Shown: positions 57,894 through 64,000 of the stretch, piece by piece | Layout of the letters: the number at the start of each line of letters is the position of its first letter | How positions within the stretch are numbered: the stretch's first letter is position 1 | Assembly (NCBI RefSeq): GCF_003284965.1 | Contig: NZ_QMEW01000028.1 | Location: 1-64,000, forward strand | Direction: 5' to 3' | Length of the DNA: 64,000 nucleotides | From: Mycolicibacterium sp. GF69 | Lineage (GTDB): Bacteria; Actinomycetota; Actinomycetes; Mycobacteriales; Mycobacteriaceae | Notes under the pieces: generated by a model | What the model was told of the DNA's origin: nothing | What the model saw: only the letters and a program-made list of their open reading frames with translations | The model's database searches: none | Made by a program: the position numbers and the translations under genes

Positions 57894-59514
57894 GCGAACC
57901 GGAGCCTCCTCCCTGGGTCAGACAAAGGACGTCGAAGAGCGACTCGCTGACTTCGGCGGCGCGTTGAGCGATGCAGGCGCCGGCGATGCAGCGGTCGGGG
58001 CGCAGGAACAGCACCGAGTCGGTGTAGGTGTCGAACCACGATTTCAAGGCGCCGGTGCGGTCACCGATGACCACCACATCGTCGTCGTCGTGGCCGGGCC
58101 AGCGCAGCTGCGTCATCGGGCGTGCCTCGATGAACTCGGCGCCCAATGCCTTCCACCGGTTGAATGCCTTGTCGCCGAGGATCGCCCGCAGATTGTTGCT
58201 CCAGCACAGCACCGCGAAGCCTGGCCCCAGCACCTCGTCGAGCAACACATCCTGCTCGACGCGCGTGTCGACCCGGGGCTGGATGAACAGCGTGCCGGTG
58301 GGCGAGACCGCTCCGGTCGCACCGGCGTCCGGTTCGGAATGGAACACCGCGCCCTGTTGATAGCGCGGCATCGGCTTGAACCGCATCTCGAGCACGTAGC
58401 GCTTCAGCGAGGGCACCACCGACGCGGCGTGGATGACCCGGTCGCGCAACGCTGCCACCCGCCGGTTGGTCGGCGAGATGACGCGCCCGACCATGGTGGA
58501 CAGGTCGATCATCGCGCGGGCGTGCTTGCGACGCTCGACGTCATAGGTGTCGAGCAGGGCGTCCTCGGCCTGTCCGGTCACCACCGCGGCGAGTTTCCAA
58601 CCGAGATTGGCCGCATCGCGGATACCGCTGTTGTAGCCCTGCCCCTGCCACACCGGCATCAAATGGGCGGCGTCGCCGGCCAGCAGCATCCGGCCCTCCC
58701 GGAACGAACCGGCGATGCGCGAGTGATGGGTATAAACCCGGTGTCGGATCATGTCGACCCGCTCGGGGTGCGGAACCAGTTGCGCCAGCATCTTTCTGAC
58801 GAATGCCGGGTCGTCGGCCTGCGTGTCGGTTTCATGCGGGTGGATAAGGAACTCGAAGCGGCGAATGCCGTGGGCGATCGAGATCGACACGTAGGGCCGC
58901 GCCGGGTCCGCGCCGACTTCGCTGTTCGGGTGGCCGAGCGGGTCGTTGGCGACGTCGACCACCAGCCAGCGGGTGGCCGAGGTGGTGCCGTCGAACGACA
59001 CACCCATCAGTCGCCGGGTCGCACTCCTGCCGCCGTCGCAGCCGACCACGTAGCGCGCCGTGACGGGGGCTTTGTCGCCGGCGAACCGCACCGTCACGGT
59101 GTCGTCGGTCTCGACGCAGGACTCCATCCGGCATCCGAACCGGACCTCCACGTGGTCGAATCGGTCCAGACCGGCGAACAATTCGGCATCGACCATCGGT
59201 TGCACGAAGCCGTTGCGCTTCGGCCAGCCGAATCGGGCGTCCGGCGGCGCCATCTCCGCGAGCAGCCGCCGCTTGGCGTCGAAGAACCGCAGTATCTGGT
59301 TCGGCACGGTGTGCGGGAGCACCCGGTCGACCAAGCCGATCGACTGGAACGTCCGCAGCGCTTCGTCGTCGAGGCCGACCCCACGGGGATAGTCGATGAG
59401 CGTGTCGCGCTCCTCGACGACCATCGTCCGAACCCCGTGCAGGCCGAGGATGTTGGCCAACGTCAGCCCCGACGGGCCCGCTCCGACGATGACGACGTCG
59501 ACCTGCTCGGTCAT
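57817..59514 (-). CDS. mhpA: FAD-dependent aromatic hydroxylase, MhpA-like
   Basis: A 565-residue flavin hydroxylase with VVIVGAGPSGLTLANILG at 7-24, the second FAD motif GRMLLAGDAAHLMPVWQGQG near 280 and DG in CDGGRSATR near 161. It resembles 3-(3-hydroxyphenyl)propionate hydroxylase, which makes the catechol that MhpB cleaves. Its 3' end runs 77 bases into mhpB, an unusually long overlap; the extra tail (HTGPVLHVAQPATESSG) may be dispensable. ATG 59514 lies two bases after the hydrolase stop. Confidence 0.91.
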   Translation of the reverse strand: MTEQVDVVIVGAGPSGLTLANILGLHGVRTMVVEERDTLIDYPRGVGLDDEALRTFQSIGLVDRVLPHTVPNQILRFFDAKRRLLAEMAPPDARFGWPKRNGFVQPMVDAELFAGLDRFDHVEVRFGCRMESCVETDDTVTVRFAGDKAPVTARYVVGCDGGRSATRRLMGVSFDGTTSATRWLVVDVANDPLGHPNSEVGADPARPYVSISIAHGIRRFEFLIHPHETDTQADDPAFVRKMLAQLVPHPERVDMIRHRVYTHHSRIAGSFREGRMLLAGDAAHLMPVWQGQGYNSGIRDAANLGWKLAAVVTGQAEDALLDTYDVERRKHARAMIDLSTMVGRVISPTNRRVAALRDRVIHAASVVPSLKRYVLEMRFKPMPRYQQGAVFHSEPDAGATGAVSPTGTLFIQPRVDTRVEQDVLLDEVLGPGFAVLCWSNNLRAILGDKAFNRWKALGAEFIEARPMTQLRWPGHDDDDVVVIGDRTGALKSWFDTYTDSVLFLRPDRCIAGACIAQRAAEVSESLFDVLCLTQGGGSGSHGHTGPVLHVAQPATESSGTVTGTP

Positions 59515-59516
59515 CG

Positions 59517-60434
59517 TTATCGCCCCAGCAGGAAGTCGAGGTGCAGGCCGTCGAACGTCTTGGGATCCTCGTACTGGGGCCAGTGGCCGCAGCCGGGCAT
59601 CACCTCGAAGCGCGCGCCGGGGATCATCGAGGCGATGCGCCGCCCCTCGGCGACGTCGGCGGTGGGGTCGTCACTGGTCCACACCACCAGCGTCGGCGCG
59701 GTGATCGAGCCGTACTCGGCCGGGCCGAGAAGGTTGCGGGCCCGGATCTCCGGGTCCTGCAGCGCCATGATGTCGCGCATCGCGTCGACGAAACCGGGTT
59801 GCCGGTACACCCGCTGTCTGCTGGCGACGATATCGTCGTAATCCTTTGACTTGTCGGCCATCAGCCATTTGATGCGGGCCTGCACCGTGTCCCAGGTGGG
59901 GTCTTCGGCCGCCGCCATGGACAACGTGACGATTCGCTTCATCACCTCCGGATCGGCCTGCGAGCCGCCGGCGGTGTTGAGCACCAACCGGTCGAGGCGA
60001 TCGGTGTGATCGACCGCGGCCCGCGCGGCGACCCAGCCGCCGAGTGACTCACCGCTGATGTGCGCGCGGTCGGCGCCGACCGCGTCGAGGAACGCGATGA
60101 GGTGGTCCACGTAGTGGCGCACTTCGAGCGGGTGTCCGGGTTTGTCGGTATAGCCGTGACCGAGCATGTCGATCGACCAGACCGAGAAGTGTTCGGCATG
60201 GGCCTGGAGGTTGCGCACGTATGCCTCCGCGTGCCCGCCCGAGCCGTGCAGGAAGACGAGCGCCGGCTTGTCCGTTTCGCCGGCGTGTAGGTAGCGGGTG
60301 CGAACCCCGCCCGCGTCGAGGTAGCCCTGCGAGAAGGCGACGCCCTGGAGATCGCTCCAGACGCTCTCGAATTCGGCTGGCGCAGAACGCCCGTCGGCCA
60401 CCCCGGACGCAGGGAGCGATGCTGGCTCGGACAC
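59517..60434 (-). CDS. mhpC: alpha/beta hydrolase, meta-cleavage product hydrolase (MhpC-like)
   Basis: A 305-residue hydrolase with the oxyanion segment FLHGSGGHAEAY near 61-72, the nucleophile elbow GESLGG (Ser130) and the catalytic His in GCGHWPQYEDP near 285. In this gene order (hydrolase-hydroxylase-dioxygenase) it would cleave the ring-fission product to succinate and 2-hydroxypentadienoate, as MhpC does. The next enzymes (MhpDEF) are not present in the window. It is the first gene of the long minus run; GAGGG precedes GTG 60434. Confidence 0.86.
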   Translation of the reverse strand: MSEPASLPASGVADGRSAPAEFESVWSDLQGVAFSQGYLDAGGVRTRYLHAGETDKPALVFLHGSGGHAEAYVRNLQAHAEHFSVWSIDMLGHGYTDKPGHPLEVRHYVDHLIAFLDAVGADRAHISGESLGGWVAARAAVDHTDRLDRLVLNTAGGSQADPEVMKRIVTLSMAAAEDPTWDTVQARIKWLMADKSKDYDDIVASRQRVYRQPGFVDAMRDIMALQDPEIRARNLLGPAEYGSITAPTLVVWTSDDPTADVAEGRRIASMIPGARFEVMPGCGHWPQYEDPKTFDGLHLDFLLGR

Positions 60435-60453
60435 GCCTACCCTCTCGTGACTG

Positions 60454-60470
60454 CGAGAATCGAATTCTCG
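60454..60470. promoter_or_regulatory. operator CGAGAA-N5-TTCTCG in mhp/IclR divergent promoter
   Basis: The same GAGAA-N5-TTCTC geometry as the sites near 20622, 28478 and 29294. It is 20 bases upstream of the mhpC-like start. Confidence 0.6.
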
Positions 60471-60498
60471 TAATTTGTAAGCACTCTGCTCATTTATC

Positions 60499-60512
60499 GC
60501 ACGTCTACGTGC
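60499..60512. promoter_or_regulatory. 14-bp palindrome, IclR operator candidate
   Basis: GCACGT (60499-60504) and ACGTGC (60507-60512) around CT. It lies between the mhp-like operon and the IclR gene, in the size range of IclR binding sites. Confidence 0.45.
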
Positions 60513-60576
60513 ACTATAGTCAGAGCATCACTCTCGTGGCGGCTCGATGTCAAGGGAAGTCGAGGAAAGGGACGCT

Positions 60577-61338
60577 ATGCCTGCGAAGGGCGCTACGCCG
60601 GCGAAAGGCGTTACGTCTGCAAGAGGCGCTGCCCGACATGGGATGGACCCGGCCGGCGCTGTTCCCAGCGGCGCACCCGGCTCCCAGACGCTGGCCAGGG
60701 GGCTGGCTGCGCTGCAACTGGTCGCCAGTTCGCGCACGGGACTGACCGCCCAGCAGGTCGCCGATGACATCGGCGTGCACCGGACCATCGCCTACCGGCT
60801 GTTGTCCACGCTGTCCCAGTTCCGGTTGGTGGCCAAAGGCGAGGACGGTCGCTACCGCTCGGCCGCGGCGTTGGCGGTGCTCGGAGCGTCCTTCGACAAC
60901 AACGTGCGCCAGCTCAGCCTGGCCACGCTGCGCGGGCTCGCCGACGAACTCGCGAGCACGGTGTCACTGCTGGTCGCCGAGGGCGACCAGCAGGTCGCGA
61001 TCGCCGTCATCGTGCCGACGAACGTCTTCTATCAGCTGGCCTTCCATGAGGGCAGCCGCTATCCGCTCGATCGCGGTGCCGCCGGGGTCGCGCTGCTGGC
61101 GAGTATGCCGCCACACCCCGGGGAGCGGGATCTGGTCCCGCTGACCAGAGAGCAGGGCTGGGTGATCACCCACGGCGAGATCGAGCCGAACACCTATGGC
61201 CTCGCGGTGCCGGTGCGCCGCAGGCCACCGGCGCCGCCGACGTGCATCAACCTGATCTCGCATCGTGAGGACGTCCTGATGGACGGCCGGGACGCTGTCA
61301 TCAAGGCGGCCAACGAATTATCCGAAATTCTGTCCTGA
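60577..61338 (+). CDS. IclR family transcriptional regulator
   Basis: A 253-residue IclR-type regulator: the winged helix at about 45-95 (LTAQQVADDIGVHRTIAYRLL) and an effector domain with GSRYPLDRGAAGVALL. The N-terminal 35 residues are low-complexity with a near repeat (PAKGATPAKGV). ATG 60577 is chosen because AAAGGG precedes it; ATG 60547 is possible. It is divergent from the mhp-like operon. IclR proteins often control hydroxyphenylpropionate genes, so it is the likely local regulator. Confidence 0.88.
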   Translation: MPAKGATPAKGVTSARGAARHGMDPAGAVPSGAPGSQTLARGLAALQLVASSRTGLTAQQVADDIGVHRTIAYRLLSTLSQFRLVAKGEDGRYRSAAALAVLGASFDNNVRQLSLATLRGLADELASTVSLLVAEGDQQVAIAVIVPTNVFYQLAFHEGSRYPLDRGAAGVALLASMPPHPGERDLVPLTREQGWVITHGEIEPNTYGLAVPVRRRPPAPPTCINLISHREDVLMDGRDAVIKAANELSEILS

Positions 61339-61379
61339 GGGACTGGCGCCGAACGGCCTGCGTAGAGAGGGATGAAACC

Positions 61380-62984
61380 TTGACCGACTGGGATCGTGAA
61401 GCGGACGTTGTCGTGCTCGGCAGCGGCGGCGCCGGTCTGACCGCGGCGCTGACCGCGGCGACCAACGGCGCTTCGGTGGAGGTCTACGAGAAGGCCGCCA
61501 CCGTGGGCGGTACGACCGCGGTATCCGGGGGCATCATTTGGATTCCCGCGCACGAGCGCGCCGCCGACGGCGAGTTGACCGTCGAGGACGCGATGGCCTA
61601 TCTGCGCGCCCAGTCATTGGGATTCATGGATGACGACCTCGTCGAGACGTTCGTTCGCACCGGTCCTGAAATGCTCGATTTCGTCGAGGCGCACAGCGAC
61701 CTGCGGTTCGAGGTCGCCGAGGGGTTTCCGGACTACAAACCCGAACTACCCGGCGGCCGGCCTTCGGGCGGACGGTCGCTCAACGCCAGGCCGTTCGACC
61801 TGGGCGGGCTCGGCGAATGGCGCGACCGCATCACATCGTTTCCGGCGGACTTCAGCAACGTCGGCATCGACGCCGAGACTCGCGCACGCATCCACGCCGC
61901 GGTCGACGACGAATCCGGTGATTACTGCGTGGCCGGCACCGCTCTGATCGCCGGGTTGCTGAAGGGACTTTTGGACCTGGGTGTGGCGCCGCGAACCAAC
62001 GCGCGCGCGGTCGAACTGCTCGCCGATCCACTGGGCATCACCGGTGTGCGAATCTCCCACGACGGCAACACCTTCAACGTGCGGGCTCAGCGCGGCGTTG
62101 TACTCGGCACCGGGGGTTTCGAGTGGGACCGCAAACTGGTCGAGGCGTATCTGCGGGGCCCCATGCGCGGACCGGTCTCGCCGCCCAACAACACCGGCGA
62201 CGGGCTGCGGATGGCGATGGCCCACGGCGCGGACCTGGCCAACATGGGTGAAGCGTGGTGGGTGCCGATCGTTGCGCTTCCCGGCGACACCTTCGGCGGG
62301 CAACCACGCAGCCGCAGCGTCCGCTTGGAACGCACCCGGCCACGCAGCATCATCGTCAACCGGGCGGGCAGGCGATTCCTCAACGAGGCCGGCGAGTACA
62401 ACTCGATGGCCGGGCCGTTCCACTATCTCGACCCGAAACACGGTTACGCCAACGATCCGGCATGGATCGTATTCGACTCGCTGCACCTGAAGCGGTACGG
62501 GTTCCTCGGCGTCGAGCCCGACGGCCCTGCCCCGGAATGGTTCTCGCCGGCCAAGGACTTGGCCGAACTCGGCGAGAAGACCGGCATCGATCCCGACGGC
62601 CTGGCCCAGACGCTGCAGGCCTGGAACGACAACGTGACCCGCGATACCGATCCGGAATTCGGCCGGGGCTCGAGCGCATACGACGGCTACTGGGGCGACG
62701 ACAAGGCCACCACACCCGCCCGCCGTACCCTCGGCCCCATCGACACGGCGCCGTACTACGCCGTTCCCGTGTCGATCGGAGCGATGGGTACCAAGGGCGG
62801 TCCCCGTACCGACTCCGACGGTCGGGTGCTGCACGTCAACGGATCCGCGATCCCCGGTCTGTTCGCCGCCGGCAACGCGATGGCAGGTGCGACCGGCAAG
62901 GCGTATGGCGGCGCAGGCGGAACCCTCGGCCCTGCGATGGTCTTCGGATACCGCGCGGGACGGGCCGTCTCCGCCCGGCCCTAA
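61380..62984 (+). CDS. FAD-dependent oxidoreductase (KstD/fumarate reductase-like)
   Basis: A 534-residue flavoprotein with VVVLGSGGAGLTAALTAATNG at 10-30, VGGTTAVSGGIIWIP and the C-terminal GLFAAGNAMAGATGKAYGGAGGTLGPAMVFGY. It is of the same type as the gene at 55160 but shorter by 64 residues. TTG 61380 is preceded by AGAGAGG. It follows the IclR gene by 41 bases, so it is probably co-transcribed with it and regulated by the same inducer. Confidence 0.88.
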   Translation: MTDWDREADVVVLGSGGAGLTAALTAATNGASVEVYEKAATVGGTTAVSGGIIWIPAHERAADGELTVEDAMAYLRAQSLGFMDDDLVETFVRTGPEMLDFVEAHSDLRFEVAEGFPDYKPELPGGRPSGGRSLNARPFDLGGLGEWRDRITSFPADFSNVGIDAETRARIHAAVDDESGDYCVAGTALIAGLLKGLLDLGVAPRTNARAVELLADPLGITGVRISHDGNTFNVRAQRGVVLGTGGFEWDRKLVEAYLRGPMRGPVSPPNNTGDGLRMAMAHGADLANMGEAWWVPIVALPGDTFGGQPRSRSVRLERTRPRSIIVNRAGRRFLNEAGEYNSMAGPFHYLDPKHGYANDPAWIVFDSLHLKRYGFLGVEPDGPAPEWFSPAKDLAELGEKTGIDPDGLAQTLQAWNDNVTRDTDPEFGRGSSAYDGYWGDDKATTPARRTLGPIDTAPYYAVPVSIGAMGTKGGPRTDSDGRVLHVNGSAIPGLFAAGNAMAGATGKAYGGAGGTLGPAMVFGYRAGRAVSARP

Positions 62985-63295
62985 CCGGCTACCGCCGAGC
63001 CGATGAGATAGCTGCCCAACAGGCATGCTGCGACGAGTGCCACCCAGCCATCGGTGAGGCGGCAAAGCCATACCGGGGCGTGGCGTACCTCCATGAACTC
63101 ACGGAAGATGATGCGCACCTTGATGAGTGCGATCGCGATCGCACTCACGGTGACCACTGTGCTCGCCTCGAGTGTGCCGTTGTGATCGACCGCCTCATCC
63201 AGCCAGACGTAAATCAGCGTCAACGACGTGAGAATCGACCAGGCGATCAGCAGTCTCTTGTTCAGTATCCTGCTCATGTGTTGCGCACCCGTCAC
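62981..63295 (-). CDS. cytochrome c oxidase subunit IV-like membrane protein
   Basis: A 104-residue protein with three hydrophobic segments, roughly residues 16-33, 46-64 and 83-101, typical of prokaryotic oxidase subunit IV (COX4_pro-like). GTG 63295 overlaps the subunit III stop (GTGA, 63292-63295). Its 3' end overlaps the convergent flavoprotein gene by four bases. It would sit in the inner membrane as an accessory subunit of a heme-copper oxidase or NO-reductase-like complex whose main subunits are not in the window. Confidence 0.82.
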   Translation of the reverse strand: MTGAQHMSRILNKRLLIAWSILTSLTLIYVWLDEAVDHNGTLEASTVVTVSAIAIALIKVRIIFREFMEVRHAPVWLCRLTDGWVALVAACLLGSYLIGSAVAG

Positions 63296-63888
63296 CTCAC
63301 GATGTAGAGCATTGCGAAGATCATGACCCAGAGGAAATCGACTGTGTGCCAGTACGTGGCGCCCGTTTCCACGAGTTCCTGGGAACGCCTGGCCGAACTC
63401 TTCAGCTGATAGATCACCACACCCAGCACGATGAAACCGATCAGCACGTGGATGCAGTGCAGCGATGTCAGGAAGAAATAGTGCTGGAAGAATTCGTCGC
63501 TGGTGAACGTGTTACCCATCCGAATTTCGTGAATCCACTCCAGCACCTTCGAGATCACGAACACCATGCCGAGGCCGGCCGTCACAACCGCGTACGTCAC
63601 CGCCGACCGGTACGAATTCTCACGTGCCGCGCGAACACACTGTGCTATCGCCCATGAACTCGTCAGCAGCACAATGGTATTGAAGACACCGATCCGCAGG
63701 TCCAGGTCGGCCTGCGACTGCAGGAAGAGATCCTCGTTCTGAGTGCGCAACGCCAGGTAGACCGAGAAGTACCCGGTGAACAGCAGCGCTTCGAACAGCA
63801 CGAACAACCACATGTCCGGTTGTCCCGGCACCGACCGTTTCGGCTTCTCCTCAAGTTGTCGCGGCTTGGCACCGGCGAGATCGGTCAT
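63292..63888 (-). CDS. cytochrome c oxidase subunit III-like protein (NorE/CoxC)
   Basis: A 198-residue membrane protein with about five hydrophobic segments and family residues such as MWLFVLFEALLFTGYFSVYL, FLTSLHCIHVLIGFIVLG and YWHTVDFLWVMIFAMLYI. This short form matches the NorE/CoxC group found near nitric-oxide reductase or alternative oxidase genes, not the longer subunit III of the main aa3 oxidase. The ATG overlaps the upstream gene's stop (ATGA). Confidence 0.86.
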   Translation of the reverse strand: MTDLAGAKPRQLEEKPKRSVPGQPDMWLFVLFEALLFTGYFSVYLALRTQNEDLFLQSQADLDLRIGVFNTIVLLTSSWAIAQCVRAARENSYRSAVTYAVVTAGLGMVFVISKVLEWIHEIRMGNTFTSDEFFQHYFFLTSLHCIHVLIGFIVLGVVIYQLKSSARRSQELVETGATYWHTVDFLWVMIFAMLYIVR

Positions 63889-64000
63889 CGAAGGGCCTCC
63901 ACCGAGTGCTCGGCTTCACCTTTGCCCGGCGGGTCAGGTAGCGGGCCGCTTCCGAAATCCTCTCGTTCGATCATCTTCCGCAGCAACATGATGAATGCGG
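63885..64000 (-). CDS. 3' end of an upstream gene, partial
   Basis: The last 37 codons of a minus-strand gene that continues beyond the window, ending in ATGA overlap with the subunit III gene. The visible tail, AFIMLLRKMIERED, then a Gly/Pro-rich and acidic end, looks like the edge of a membrane or membrane-proximal segment with a cytoplasmic tail. Too little is present to name it. The coupling suggests another oxidase-complex or associated gene. Confidence 0.6.
   Translation of the reverse strand, partial: AFIMLLRKMIEREDFGSGPLPDPPGKGEAEHSVEALR

Noticed and set aside
57811..59841. 676-codon plus-strand frame over the mhpA/mhpC-like genes
   Set aside because: It is the exact antisense of clear flavin hydroxylase and hydrolase genes, with no recognisable domain.
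1..64000. tRNA, rRNA, riboswitch, transposase, phage or integrase genes
   Set aside because: I looked for conserved tRNA arms, transposase DDE-type or integrase motifs and found none; no gene-free stretch exceeds 300 bases.

Overview
The window is high-GC DNA with dense, ATGA/GTGA-coupled operons, many GTG/TTG starts, F420-type luciferase-fold oxidoreductases, mycofactocin-type short-chain dehydrogenases (SDRs), a wax-ester/triacylglycerol synthase and a fadD12-like block. This points to a mycobacterium, probably an environmental fast-growing Mycolicibacterium-type species. I see no tRNA, rRNA, insertion sequence, CRISPR array, transporter or phage gene. Almost everything is accessory catabolism built on CoA thioesters and oxygenases.

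Layout. (1) 25-7248: acyl-CoA dehydrogenase (ACAD), epimerase, a Dabb-like protein, an LLM oxidoreductase, a truncated SDR remnant, TetR, then an ACAD11-like dehydrogenase coupled to an APH-fold kinase. (2) 7289-12611: TetR plus an unknown protein, P450, TetR, mycofactocin-type SDR, LLM oxidoreductase. (3) Minus operon 20409->12663: amidohydrolase, ACAD, SDR, CoA-transferase, enoyl-CoA hydratase, thiolase, ACAD. (4) Plus operon 20663->26438: carboxymuconolactone decarboxylase-like protein, Rieske oxygenase, small unknown protein, amidohydrolase-like protein lacking HxH, SnoaL-like protein, two ACAD subunits. (5) 26458-32682: hydratase and ACAD (minus), divergent TetR, P450, mycofactocin-type SDR, kinase-like protein. 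This resembles a second copy of modules 1 and 2. (6) 32702-37666: quinone reductase-like protein and a lipid block (WS/DGAT, FadD12-like, acyltransferase). (7) 37760-39705: epimerase and SDR. (8) A nearly continuous minus-strand run of 19 genes, 60434->39758. The upstream half is an mhpCAB-like meta-cleavage set followed by a ketosteroid-dehydrogenase-like flavoprotein, luciferase-like monooxygenase, SDR, cyclase, FMN reductase, hydrolase and SDR. The downstream half is TetR, [3Fe-4S] ferredoxin, P450, amidohydrolase, two M24-fold proteins, hydratase, tandem CaiB fusion and SDR. (9) 60577-62984: IclR regulator and a second ketosteroid-dehydrogenase-like flavoprotein. (10) 62981-64000: cytochrome oxidase subunit IV and III-like genes and the end of another gene.

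How it may work together. Oxygenases (three P450s, a Rieske enzyme, a flavin hydroxylase, luciferase-type enzymes) would functionalise and open rings. SDRs would oxidise the alcohols, CoA-transferases would activate acids, and ACADs, hydratases and thiolase would shorten them. The substrate is not decidable from sequence; the mhp-like genes suggest an aryl-propionate or hydroxycinnamate-like, or seco-steroid-like, intermediate. A recurring operator, GAGAA-N5-TTCTC, occurs at four separate promoter regions, with degenerate half-sites at a fifth, which suggests one regulon. A separate 14-bp palindrome ties the first P450 to its SDR. A dispersed palindromic repeat sits at four gene ends.
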